64,000 nt of DNA from Ianthella basta (taxonomy: Eukaryota > Porifera > Demospongiae > Verongiida > Ianthellidae). The stretch spans positions 9,148,213 through 9,212,212 of the forward strand of contig OZ025871.1 in assembly GCA_964019415.1 (NCBI GenBank). Direction: 5' to 3'. Positions 49,116-60,127 of the stretch are shown in pieces. Both the position numbers and the translations under genes were made by a program. The notes below the pieces were generated by a model. That model was not told the origin of the DNA, did not search any database, and worked only from the letters and a program-made list of their open reading frames with translations. The number at the start of each line of letters is the position of its first letter. Position 1 is the first letter of the stretch.

Positions 49116-50923
49116 CTACTCTAGGAGGGCAGTGTACACCTCAGGCAAGGTTCCCTTCTCCCTATTCAGTGCATCCGGGTTCCGTTGTATATGCCAACTC
49201 TCCAATAGGCAGCGTGTGGTGGCATATGGGTGACAGTCAATTACTTCTGACTTGGTGAGATCCACCAGATGACCTGTTGCGAGGGTGTGTTCTGCGAGGG
49301 CCGATGCTGCCACATCTCCATTCTTCAGGGCACGTCTGTGTTCTGCCAGCCGGTGTTTGAGGCTCCGGCCAGTTTGCCCAATGTACACCTTGGAGCATCC
49401 ATCACAAGGCACGCTGTACACAACCCCCTTCCGTTGGTCCATTGGTACTGGATCCTTGGGGTGCACAAGTAAGCTGCGAAGAGTGCTTTGTGGGCGAAAA
49501 GCCACCTTGATTTCTAGCGGTGCAAGAATCCGTCTTACTGCCTCCGAAAGACCAGCAATGTAAGGGAGGGTCAGGGTTGTTCTGGGCTTCTGGTCATCCA
49601 TTTCCCGTCTTGGTCTCCTTGGGTGCGAGTGTTTGTGGACGAAGCTGGGGGGATAGCCATTCTCTCGCAGTGCTTCTACAATCTGTTTCTCTTCCTGCAC
49701 TCTCTCCACGCCTGAGGATGAAAGAGTGTTGGCTCTGGTCATGAGGGTCCTTATCACAGCTACCTTGTGTGCCGTCGGGTGGTGGGATGTGAAGGAGAGG
49801 TATTGGTTGGTGTGTGTGGCCTTCCGATACACCGATGTAGTAACAGTGCCATCACAATCCCTGCAAAGCTGTACATCCAGAAAGGGTAGCCTCCTATCAC
49901 CAGACTCCTCCTCCACTGTGAATTGTATGCATGGCTCGATGCAGTTCAGGTGCTTATGGAAGGGCTCGACCATGTCCCTGGGGAGAGCTGTGCACGTATC
50001 GTCTACGTAACGCTTCCAGAAGCGGGGAGGGGAGGGAAATGTGGTCAGGGCTCTCTCTTCAACATCCTACATTACCAGGTTGGCCACAACCACAGACACC
50101 GGCGACCCCATTGCGGTACCATGTACTTGCCGGTACACCTTCCCTCTGAAGGACAGGTAGGTTGCGTCAAGGCACATGGTCAGGAGATCCACGATGTCAT
50201 CAATGTTGAGGTCAGTCCTGTCCTGGAGGGAGGGATCATTCTCCAGTCGGCGGCGGGCTATCTGGACAGCCAGCCCCGTTGGGACACAGGTGAAGAGGGA
50301 TACCACATCAAAGGATAGTAGGATCTCATCCTCTGCCAGGGTCTGTGTCGTGATGAAATCAACAAAGGACTTCGAGTTCCTCACATAGGAGCTAGTCCGT
50401 CCGACAAGTGGAGCTAATATGCTGGCTAGGAACTTGGACAGCTGGTATGTCGGAGAGGACACGAAGGACACAATGGGGCGGAGTGGGACGTCCTGCTTGT
50501 GCACCTTAGGTAGGCCATACATCAGGGGGGTCCTGCCAGCTGAGCTCCTCAATTGTGCGTACACATCGTTGGGGAGGCGACCAGATCGCTTAAGATTCAT
50601 CAGTTGGGCATTCATCTTTCTCTCCAGTGATGCTGTCGGGTCCTTCTCCACTGGTTGGTACGTGCTTTCATCACTCAACATCTTCAGCATCTTTCCGTCA
50701 TAATCTGCTCTGTCCATCACCACTGTGGCCTTGCCCTTGTCTGCTGGTAATATGAGGATAGCCTCATCGTTGGCAAGATCCTTCAGGGCCTTCATTTCCT
50801 TTGATGGGATGTTTCTGGGTGGCATCTTCGCACGACTGACTGCGCCAATGACACACATGCGGGCCTTTGCTGCGACTTTATCACTGACTCCGGTTCGACC
50901 AATTGCTGCTTCTACACTACTAG
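49116..50923 (-). pseudogene. Penelope-type RT plus GIY-YIG endonuclease, left copy, one nonsense codon
   Basis: Reading from 50923 down, the open frame shows LPADKGKATVVMD, then RPIVSFVSSPTYQLSKFL, FDVVSLFTCVP (RT motif A) and GTAMGSPVSVVVANLVM (motif B). A TAG at 50067-50069 interrupts it where family members have a sense codon, and the same frame resumes with DVEERAL and RYVDDT (motif C, 49998-50009). It continues to a GIY-YIG endonuclease (GVVYSVPCDGCSKVYIGQTG, then RSLKHRLAEH) and ends at 49116. The RT-then-GIY-YIG order is specific to Penelope-like elements. The N-terminal end is cut at the palindrome centre. One stop is the only visible defect. Confidence 0.85.
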
Positions 50924-50924
50924 C

Positions 50925-52203
50925 TAGCTCCTATGTGAGGAACTCGAAGTCCTTTGTTGATTTCATCACGACACAGACCCTGGCAGAGGATGAGATCCTA
51001 CTATCCTTTGATGTGGTATCCCTCTTCACCTGTGTCCCAACGGGGCTGGCTGTCCAGATAGCCCGCCGCCGACTGGAGAATGATCCCTCCCTCCAGGACA
51101 GGACTGACCTCAACATTGATGACATCGTGGATCTCCTGACCATGTGCCTTGACGCAACCTACCTGTCCTTCAGAGGGAAGGTGTACCGGCAAGTACATGG
51201 TACCGCAATGGGGTCGCCGGTGTCTGTGGTTGTGGCCAACCTGGTAATGTAGGATGTTGAAGAGAGAGCCCTGACCACATTTCCCTCCCCTCCCCGCTTC
51301 TGGAAGCGTTACGTAGACGATACGTGCACAGCTCTCCCCAGGGACATGGTCGAGCCCTTCCATAAGCACCTGAACTGCATCGAGCCATGCATACAATTCA
51401 CAGTGGAGGAGGAGTCTGGTGATAGGAGGCTACCCTTTCTGGATGTACAGCTTTGCAGGGATTGTGATGGCACTGTTACTACATCGGTGTATCGGAAGGC
51501 CACACACACCAACCAATACCTCTCCTTCACATCCCACCACCCGACGGCACACAAGGTAGCTGTGATAAGGACCCTCATGACCAGAGCCAACACTCTTTCA
51601 TCCTCAGGCGTGGAGAGAGTGTAGGAAGAGAAACAGATTGTAGAAGCACTGCGAGAGAATGGCTATCCCCCCAGCTTCGTCCACAAACACTCGCACCCAA
51701 GGAGACCAAGACGGGAAATGGATGACCAGAAGCCCAGAACAACCCTGACCCTCCCTTACATTGCTGGTCTTTCGGAGGCAGTAAGACGGATTCTTGCATC
51801 GCTAGAAATCAAGGTGGCTTTTCGCCCACAAAGCACTCTTCGCAGCTTACTTGTGCACCCCAAGGATCCAGTACCAATGGACCAACGGAAGGGGGTTGTG
51901 TACAGCGTGCCTTGTGATGGATGCTCCAAGGTGTACATTGGGCAAACTGGCCGGAGCCTCAAACACCGGCTGGCAGAACACAGACGTGCCCTGAAGAATG
52001 GAGATGTGGCAGCATCGGCCCTCGCAGAACACACCCTCGCAACAGGTCATCTGGTGGATCTCACCAAGTCAGAAGTAATTGACTGTCACCCATATGCCAC
52101 CACACGCTGCCTATTGGAGAGTTGGCATATACAACGGAACCCGGATGCACTGAATAGGGAGAAGGGAACCTTGCCTGAGGTGTACACTGCCCTCCTAGAG
52201 TAG
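50925..52203 (+). pseudogene. Penelope-type element, right (inverted) copy, two nonsense codons
   Basis: A shorter mirror of the left copy that starts inside the RT (SYVRNSKSFVDF) and keeps motifs A, B, C (51310-51321) and the GIY-YIG part (about 51890-52010). It shares the TAG seen in the left copy (51250-51252) and has a second one at 51622-51624, where the left arm reads CAG. The shared stop shows that the element was already interrupted before the palindrome formed. Confidence 0.85.
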
Positions 52204-52360
52204 ATTACTATTGGATCTCTACTGTTACTGCCTAACAAAATTCATTGACTGTTAAAATTGTTACTTTAACGTTATTCATGGTCACATCATCAACTGTCAC
52301 CACATTTCATCACCTGTCACTAACATTTATATATAAACTATAGGAGTGCTGTATTTTGTC

Positions 52361-52403
52361 ATTCACTGATGAAGGTGGCTGAAAGCTGCCGAAACGTCTG
52401 GAT
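52361..52403 (+). ncRNA. hammerhead-like motif in the PLE 3' UTR, right arm
   Basis: Mirror of the left-arm motif. Stem II reads GGTGGC-TGAAA-GCTGCC; the C-to-T change turns a G-C pair into a G-U wobble, so pairing is kept. Confidence 0.65.
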
Positions 52404-52629
52404 AACTTGTGAAATTTTGGCTAGTGCGAACGAACTTGGATGATGCTATTTCAGTTTAGTGATTCTTTTAATAACAGTAGCTTCACTGAGAGGCGAGTTT
52501 CCAATGCATGTTTGGTTGAGTAGCAATGTACATCCACCTATATACTGCATGCATTACGCTTAGGATGTGGATAAACTGTAAAGTGTGTAAGAAAGAAATT
52601 ATTATATTCACTTTCCTGCATTCTTCTAC

Positions 52630-53010
52630 CTTCACAGGTACCAGTATTCAGATACATACTAGTTCTGCATGTGAGGAAATGACTTGCTGCCACTCACTGC
52701 CACAATGCCACTCGCTGGGTCGAGTGCGATCGATGCCAGAGGTGGCACTATTGCATATGCGAGGGAAAGCATGCAATATAGACAAGCTACTGCCTCTCCT
52801 TTCATCTATGTTTTGTGCGCGGCGTGAAGAAGGTTACGCAGTCATTTTCGAGGGCTTGTTCGAACGAATTATGACGCTTCAGCAGCAAGTCCCGATATTG
52901 TCATGTGATATGCCTACCAAAGCGGCTATTTCACCATTGCTTCCACTAAACGGCTGTGACACAATCGCCAAGAAGGTTTTTTCGTGGGATGAAGATAAAA
53001 ATGGTTAGTT
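52630..53010 (+). other. exon-like open segment, unrecognised
   Basis: After CTTCACAG at about 52632-52639 one frame is open to a TAG near 53008 and ends with ISPLLPLNGCDTIAKKVFSW then DEDKNG. The NGCDT motif resembles the 'GCDT' stretch seen in some domesticated-transposon proteins, but the match is too short to name. An N-terminal Cys/His-rich part overlaps the palindrome edge. Confidence 0.3.
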
Positions 53011-53014
53011 AACT

Positions 53015-53500
53015 GAATTCTATAGCTTGGGCAAATGCTGCGCAACGTTCCTATCTAGAGTTACATGGCCCTAAACATTCCTAACCATTGAGTAGCCGCA
53101 GTTTTCTCATCATAGCTTCACAGCGGAATGGTTTAACAACTTTGCCCACATGGAAAAGTTAGATAGCACAAATGCGCATTGAATGATACCTTTTTCTTTG
53201 GTCTGAGACTTTCCCTTCAATGTGGCAACGGCATTTACCTCTATTTTGGTGCCTTCGCTATCGTCGATATAACTTGATGTAATAGAGCTCTATTAACAAA
53301 AGTCATGCACAGAGTTACAAAAGGGTTCTTTGTCTCTTCCGCAGTACTTGTCCAGTTCTGATCTAGCTGCACTTGTAGGAGATATAAGCGAAAATACGAA
53401 GGTCGAGAGGTCGAGGAAGGTAGAAACGCGAACAAGATGGTGGTCAATGGCGGTTGAAGTATGATATACTGATTTGGGAGACCACACAAATCTTCGTACA
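53015..53500. other. no gene recognised
   Basis: Unique sequence upstream of the broken retroelement; it may be its 5' UTR. Confidence 0.4.
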
Positions 53501-53514
53501 GATCGGCTAATCAT

Positions 53515-56500
53515 GCCTTGCTGTAAATGCAATAAACATGGCACTTGTTCAGATTTGGATGTGCCAAAGCCAGAAGAAATTGTTCAAACTGTTTGCCGAT
53601 GAATTTGGACAAATGTAAGGACGTCAGCAATTCAGGTGAAGCCGAGTCGAATCAGGAAACGGCAGCACCATCTCCAGAACCGCAAGGTGATGGAGAGGGG
53701 TTTAAAGAAGGAGAAGGTGAAGCTCCCAGAGAAGCCCCCAGAGAAGTTCGACATAATATGCCCTCTCCAGTTCAGGCTGATTGGGTGGATAATGAAGACT
53801 CGGTGGAAGGTGAGTCTAGATCTGAACCGCCAAACTTCATCTGGGGAAATTGAAGTGGGGTTGAACTCTGCAAAAAAGTTTCCAAGGGCTACGATGAAGT
53901 TGTACAGTGGCGAAGGAACCGGTTCCTACTCCCTATGGGTAAAGTAGCCAAGTCATTCATCCAGGAAACTGCTGATCTGTTTGACTCTTATGCCAGCAAG
54001 TCCACCCTCGAGAGTATTGCCTTAAAAGCATGCATGCTGATGCATGTGCTGCTGCTACAGAAGCCATCCCAAAAGAGCAAAGCAAAAGACCACACTAACC
54101 ATCTCAGAAGACGCTTAACACTTTGGAAAGCGGGTGACATCGATGCTTTCTTAATTGAGGGAAGATGTATCCAAGCCTACCTCCCAAAGAGCGAGCTGCG
54201 CACAGTGAATGAGTCTGTTTCACGGGCCTTCAGCAAAATGATTGCAGGGAACTCTTAACTATCTGTCAAGACATACTTCCGGAACACCATTGAAGATGGA
54301 TGACATCATTACCACTAATGATGGCTCCACCAAAACGATGAAAGATGTCTTGCTGTCCCTCCATCCTGATCTAACAGCCCTCTTGGACAAAGCCCTGCCG
54401 AATGCATTGCCTATGGACCCTGTTAGGTTTGAGCACTTGAATGGAGATGCTATCAAAAATGTTGCCTCGCATTAAAAAGGATCTGCTGGACCATTAGGAG
54501 TGGATGCTGTAGCCTGGCGAAGAATGTGCTCTCCCTACAAGGAAGCTTCATCAAATCTTTGTGAAGCCTTGGCGAGAGTTGCCCGTAGGATCTGCACAAC
54601 TATGGTACCACCAGATGGACTGGGTGTGCTACTCACATGCAGACTAGTCCCATTGAATATAAACCCTGGGGTCTGCCCTATTGCGGTTGGAGAGGTAGCC
54701 AGGCGAATCATCTGCAAGGCCATAATGATTGTTGTAAGGAAGGATGTTATGGTATCAGCAGGTCAGGCAAATGGGCACTGGCATACCTAGCGGTTGTGAG
54801 GCGGCTGTTCATGCCATGACAGAACTGTTCGAAGAGCCTGAGAACCAAGGAGTGCTACTTGTAGATGCTGAGAACACCTTCAAATCCTCAAATAGGAAAG
54901 TAGCACTTCACAACATCTATGTTTTCCTGCACTTGCTATTGTCTAAAACAACTGCTACCGGATGCCAAGTCGCCTGATTGAAAGAGGGTACCACACAAGG
55001 CAACCCACTTGGTATGGCCATGTTTGCCCCTCACTTGTCCCTCTCATGCTCAAGTTGAATGAGATCTGTGAAGCAATTGCTCAGGTCTGGTTTGCGGACG
55101 ATGCCTCTGGGGCAGGATCTTTCAAAGGACTGAGGCAGTAGTGGGATGCGCTATCCACCTTGGGTCCATCTTTTGGATACCATCCAAAGGCATCTAAAAC
55201 CTGCCTTGTCATACACCCGGATGATGAGGAGGCAGCCCAAGCAGTGTTTGGGGCAGCTGGCATCATTATTACCACTGAACGAAAGAGGCATTTGGGAGGT
55301 GCACTTGGATCAGTCCCCTTCATAGAAGAATATGTGAAGCACAAGGTGGATGAATGGAGAATGGAGGTGGAGTAGCTTGCTGAAGTTGCAGGTAGTCAGC
55401 CACAGACTGCTTATGCAGCGTTTGTGCATGACACAAATAACAAATGGAACTACGTGTGTAGAACAGTGGCTAATTGTGGCCATCTCCTGCAACCTGTGGA
55501 AGATGCAATACAACAGAAGCTCATCCCTACCATCACTGGAAGACCCCCATGCTCACGGGAGGAGCAGGCACTATTGGGTCTCCCAACAAAGCTGGGGGAA
55601 TTAGGTTTGACAGATCCTACTTCCATAGCTGACCACAAACACAATGCTTCTAGAGAAATCACAGCAAAGAAACAGTATATACTACAGCAAACACCTCCAT
55701 CAATGACATCTAGAGAAGGAAGAAAGAGCAACAGGAGAGCAAGGATCTATGATGCCCTGGAGCCACCAAGTAGGAGGCTATTGGACTGTGCTTGTGAGCC
55801 AGGTGCCTCTGGCTGTCTGCTTTACCTGTGGAGGAGCATGGCTTCTGTCTCAGCAAGCTCATTTAGAGATGCTCTCAGTTTACGGTACAGCTGGCAACTG
55901 CCAGACCTGAGCTCGAAGTGCGCCTGCAGCAAGCCATTCTCTGTGGACCACGCAATGATCTGCCACAAAGGTGGGCTGCCCACCCTGCGGCACAATGAAG
56001 TGCGTGACCTGACTGCTGCCCTACTTGCAGAGACGTGTAAAGGTGTGCCCGCAGAACCTCCACTGCAAGCCCTTGATGATGAGGAATTCAACTTCCGCTC
56101 AAGTAACTGTGATGATGAGGCGCGAATTGACATCAAAGTGAGTGACCTGTGGTCAAAAGGAAGGGATGCCTTTTTTGATGTAAGTGTTGTTTACCCAATT
56201 GCCCCATCCTATCGCCAGAAAGAGCTCAAGGCAATCTACAAGCAGCATGAGGGCGAGAAGAAGAGAAGCTATGGTGAGAGAGTCCTCGAAATTGAGAGAG
56301 CGTCATTTATGCCTCTAGTTTTTTCGTCAATGGGAGGAATGGCAAGAGAATGCACTATTTTCTTCAAGAGGCTAGCTGACATCCTGGCTGAGAAGAAGAA
56401 GATCTGCTTCTCCAAGATGATGTTTCTGATTCGTTGCACGATTGCATTTGCCCTTCTTAGATCATCTATTCGCACTATCAGAGGATCAAGATCACTGCAT

Positions 56501-56560
56501 CACCTGATTGCTCCATTTGATTTCACACTCATGCATGCCGAAGCCCAAGTGATGGGCTAA
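53515..56560 (+). pseudogene. retroelement with RT and putative restriction-like endonuclease, frame-broken
   Basis: Pieces in three frames follow one protein. A Cys cluster comes first (PCCKCNKHGTCSD, then FGCAKARRNCSNCLP). A helical region follows (FLLPMGKVAKSFIQETADLF, LLLQKPSQKSKAKDH). RT-like blocks are next: INPGVCPIAVGEVARRI near 54655, LLVDAENTFKSSNRK (motif A) near 54860, EGTTQGNPLGMAMF (B) near 54985 and VWFADDASG (C) near 55090. The last 378 codons (55424-56560) are intact: a second Cys/His cluster (CACSKPFSVDHAMICHKGG) precedes ARIDIKVSDLW, FFDVSVVYP and a Lys-rich helix, which fit a PD-(D/E)XK restriction-like endonuclease. At least six stops or frameshifts lie before 55424. The RT identity is firm; the endonuclease is inference. 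Confidence 0.65.
55424..56560 (+). CDS. intact C-terminal part of the broken retroelement, 378 codons
   Basis: Open from a methionine at 55424 to TAA. It starts with WNYVCRTVANCGHLLQPVED and has GRPPCSREEQALLGLPTKLG. The Cys/His cluster lies at about residues 160-185, then the D (ARIDI), D (FFDV) and K (EKKRSYGERV) of a possible nuclease, then FMPLVFSSMGGMAREC. It ends in RGSRSLHHLIAPFDFTLMHA. The integrity of this part, against the decay of the rest, is notable. Confidence 0.6.
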   Translation: MHDTNNKWNYVCRTVANCGHLLQPVEDAIQQKLIPTITGRPPCSREEQALLGLPTKLGELGLTDPTSIADHKHNASREITAKKQYILQQTPPSMTSREGRKSNRRARIYDALEPPSRRLLDCACEPGASGCLLYLWRSMASVSASSFRDALSLRYSWQLPDLSSKCACSKPFSVDHAMICHKGGLPTLRHNEVRDLTAALLAETCKGVPAEPPLQALDDEEFNFRSSNCDDEARIDIKVSDLWSKGRDAFFDVSVVYPIAPSYRQKELKAIYKQHEGEKKRSYGERVLEIERASFMPLVFSSMGGMARECTIFFKRLADILAEKKKICFSKMMFLIRCTIAFALLRSSIRTIRGSRSLHHLIAPFDFTLMHAEAQVMG

Positions 56561-56699
56561 CTATGACTAACTACATACTATTATATCAACTATGACATTT
56601 GGTTTGTCTCTGTTGTGTTTGTTGTTCATTATCCAAGGCAGTGCGCATGTGTGCGTTATGTATTATTATGAAATCAGCCGCGCGCAGGAACCGCATTGT

Positions 56700-57420
56700 T
56701 TACGTAGCCATAGGTCACATTGCGTTGGCTTTGTACCAGTGCAATCCCCAGTCCAGAACGAAGGCGATTCGATGGAGATATAGACGCTATACCAAATATT
56801 ATGCTTTCCGGACGAAACATGATCCCTCCACCCAACCCCATATAACGAAGGATTACCGCGCCACCGAAGAGCCCTCTCACTCCTAGATGTTGCTGTGTGC
56901 AGGGCAATGATGTGGCCAGATGTCAGTGAAATCTAATTCCGAAATGAAGGCGTTTTTCGGAGACAACGATGCCGGCCGTGAAATGGTGACCTCCATTCGG
57001 GGTGGCCGAAGTATAAGACTTCCACCAGGGTCAATGTAACGAGGCACCGCTGCGGGACCGTCGAACGCTCTATACTCTGCATGCTACTGTGAGTAGGGCA
57101 AGGATGTAGCTCCACACCAGTGAAATCAAAATGCAAAACTAATTAATGGCTTTCAGGTAGACACACGGTGGCCGGAGTAAGATGCCTTCCGGCCGAAGTA
57201 ATATTACTTCGGCCACTTCGTTCCCTACCGTCTAGCGTAACATTGAAGACAGCTGTAAGCTTTTTCTTTTCAGCCCCAGGTTACACTGGTGTGCCCTCCG
57301 TATGTACCAAGCCCTGAATGCGTTTGACTGTGGAGATGGAGTGGCCGAAATATGATGCCGGCCGAAATGTGATTCCGGACTCCATATTGTAACAGTTAAC
57401 GTTCCTAACCAAAATAAGGA
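56700..57420. repeat. degenerate tandem repeat, about 185-bp unit, four copies
   Basis: Words recur in order at a spacing of about 185 bp: CCGGNCGAAAT, TAACGAAG/GTAACGAGG and AGGGCAATGATGTGGC / AGGGCAAGGATGTAGC. Copies lie near 56710, 56900, 57085 and 57285. No ORF is shared. It looks like a small satellite-type array. Confidence 0.55.
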
Positions 57421-57449
57421 AATGGCTATAGAACATTCTGTTATAAGTA

Positions 57450-59970
57450 TGTTGTAGCATAGCTGAGGCTCTCTTGCCGTACAGCATGCGCTACGAGTCG
57501 TGAAACAATAATAGGAACATGTTTGTTCAGATTAAACTTTAACACATAAACACCAGTATAATTATACACTGTCCTGCCGGCGCCCACCTTACACAAGGAC
57601 GATTGTTGTGGAGTGCCTCATCGTGTGATCATTGGGGAGATTTAAATGCCACAAAGAGACTCCTAGGGTATAACGAAACAAACAAATCCCGCACCCCAAT
57701 ATGCGGCCATTTAACAAAGTTGCACCATGCATATAATTATTATAGACCCTCCCTGAGTATCTATGCATGCTAGCACGGTACGGTAGTTATATACTCGCGT
57801 GCGCGCCGGCAGAACTTCCTGCGGTTGTACAAAAAGGGCATTCAAATTTGGCTGAGGGATCCTACTTCTATTTCGATAGTTATAGTTTGTCCTACCTGCC
57901 AGGGCTACTCATTTTGACTCAGGACACTATATATATATATATATCGAGTTTCGAAGATTGGAGTTTTTTGCTGCTGAGAGTAGAGGCTGTCCGTTTTCAC
58001 TGGATCAGGAGGACCCAATCTCGAAGGTCAGGGTTTGCTAGATTCAGGGTATGGTATATATTCACTCTGAGATCGTTGTGCATATGAACAGAGTAGGCAT
58101 GCATGCTGTTCACGCGAACAATATCCCCAAGACCTATCCACTGTTTTAGCGCACACAGCCAATTAGCTATCGATCATTAATTGCGCGCAAGAGGCACAGC
58201 TGAGGTATAACATTGAAGTACGTGTTGATTCCGGAATACTTTGTGGGCATAATCTTATGATCAGATAGTACGATAGTATGCTATGAATGTAGGGATGGTA
58301 CAGGGTGTTTCGAATTCACATTATACGTTGGTATAGGGAAGAAATCCCGAAAAGCGTCGAGAATCTTACATTAAACTGACCTGGAAGGCGAGCGAACACG
58401 GTCTGTCAGCGAAGAAATGACTAAAATACACTCATTTTTGTCGTCATGATCATTCATTTTCTTCATACCTACGTAGCTATTCTGATATGAAAATTGGGTA
58501 AGAGCAGCCTACCGCTTTTCTATTATAATTTCGTGCACTCTAAGCCGGCTTCGGGCACTCTGTTGCCTGCATCACATTGAATGAAGCTTATCAATGACCT
58601 TCAATTGTTCTCCGCCGTCGCCGTTTGGGTAGTTTTGCAAAAACGTGCCAATACATTAGGGTAGGAGTAGCCATTTTTTCGGACACATTCCTAAATAAAC
58701 GTCACTAGCGTGACGTCGACCTAATAAGTCACATTGTCAGATGGAAGGGCAATGAGTTCTTATGTAGCTGTGCATTGAAATATGACGAAGCTGCCAAGTG
58801 GTAAAAGGCTGGAACTTATGCCTTGAGGAGTGCTAGTGCAATCTGGGAGAGTGCCTTGAGGATGAGTGCTCGCACTATATAGGGATATAGCTATACACAG
58901 AAATTACACCTTTTGGAGGTGTGTTTGCACCTCAAGAGAGGGTGTGCACACAAGTGCTTCTTCCTACAACTTACTCCTACTGTTATTTCATTATACAGCT
59001 TCATACCTAAACAAACAAACACCAGTAGAATGCTCATAGCAGTGCAGCTCGGAGCAACTTCTGTGGGCATTTAGCCTTTAAGGAAGCGGCAACCTTTTTT
59101 GCAGTGTGCCATAATTGAGAGGATTTCTTGAGTTATTGAGAGGAATTCTTTCAAATTGCCCATCTAAACATGTACCATAACACACAACATTGTGAATCCA
59201 GCTCATTGTTTGGCCCCTAAATGTGCCAAATATACAACCAGACACATCCACACATTAGCTGCATAACTGAATAGCAATGTAGCTAAATTGTGCTGGTAGT
59301 GTTATACGATCAAAGGTAACATCACTCACAAGGATCAGAAAGTCGAGCCTTGCAGGAAAAGGAGCTCTGTTCTTTCATAGAAAGAGCACATTTTGCAGTT
59401 ATCAAGCTCCGCCTATAAGAGGGTACAGAACAGCAGGACTCCAGTCACAGCCCGCCTCCAGCCGCCAAATTGAATTATTCAGTGGAAGTCTGGGCAAACT
59501 TTGTTAATGCCCAATAGGTCAGCCCAATTATCCTCTGTCACCTCCCTTTGTGGTCACAGCCTGGAGACGTTAGGTCGGCACACAACCTTAAATGCACAAC
59601 ATAATTAAATAAGGGCACAAACACTGCTAAATAATCCGTTCTGCTTGATCAGTGACACTATATGTGCCTGGTGCATTTGTATCTGATCTCAGCCTAAACT
59701 GTATGATAATAACCCACTTGCAGAATCTGGGCCACAACATACAACATGTCAGACAATTCATAGACAGAGCTGTTTTTCACACAAACTGGACACTGTAAAA
59801 GCAGAGGTACGGTGCAGCAGCCTGCCTACACCCATGCATATGGTGCTGTATAACAACACACTTTGAAAGGGGAGAAGTGTTGTACAAACACCCTGGCAAT
59901 GTCTAACAATGAATATACTTGTTAGCAATTGATTATCACGGTCATGAATATCATTATCTCAGTACTTTTG
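57450..59970. other. intergenic, no gene recognised
   Basis: Unique AT-rich sequence with a (TA)n run at 57928-57946. A 106-codon ORF at 57767 has a low-complexity core and no motif. Confidence 0.45.
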
Positions 59971-60039
59971 AAACACAACAGTTGTATTAGAAAGGGTTGG
60001 TTCTCTAATACCAGCTTCACAACAGGGGTTGAAAACCTT

Positions 60040-60078
60040 GCCGACATTTCGACCAGATGCTCTGGTCTTCTTTAGGGC
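60040..60078 (-). ncRNA. degraded hammerhead-like motif at the PLE 3' side
   Basis: Minus strand: GCC, CTAAAGA, A, GACCAGA-GCA-TCTGGTC, GAAAT, GTC, GGC. Stem I has three pairs and stem II seven perfect pairs. The core G of CTGANGA is A here, and stem III is ATGT rather than ACGT, so activity is doubtful. Confidence 0.5.
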
Positions 60079-60127
60079 GAAGATAGGCTAGCGCGAGCAC
60101 GGATCATATTTATAGCCTAGCATCTCA

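Larger units (their letters stand above)
48698..52621. mobile_element. Penelope-like element arranged as a 3.9-kb palindrome
   Basis: Arms 48698-50395 and 50924-52621 are 1698-bp inverted copies with equal length and about four visible differences. The 528-bp centre (50396-50923) is single-copy and encodes the N-terminal RT part of the left (minus-strand) copy. So the left copy is the longer element and the right copy is its 3' part in reverse. Each arm ends beyond the coding region with a 3' UTR that holds a hammerhead-like motif. I see no clear target duplication at the outer edges. Confidence 0.85.

Noticed and set aside
49269..50703. Plus-strand frames over the left Penelope copy and minus-strand frames over the right copy
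   Set aside because: Antisense shadows of the RT/GIY-YIG reading; they occur as identical mirrored pairs.
48698..52621. The palindrome as a plain assembly fold-back error
   Set aside because: The arms differ at several positions, one creating an extra stop, and the centre has 528 bp of unique coding sequence. Not fully excluded; listed as a check.
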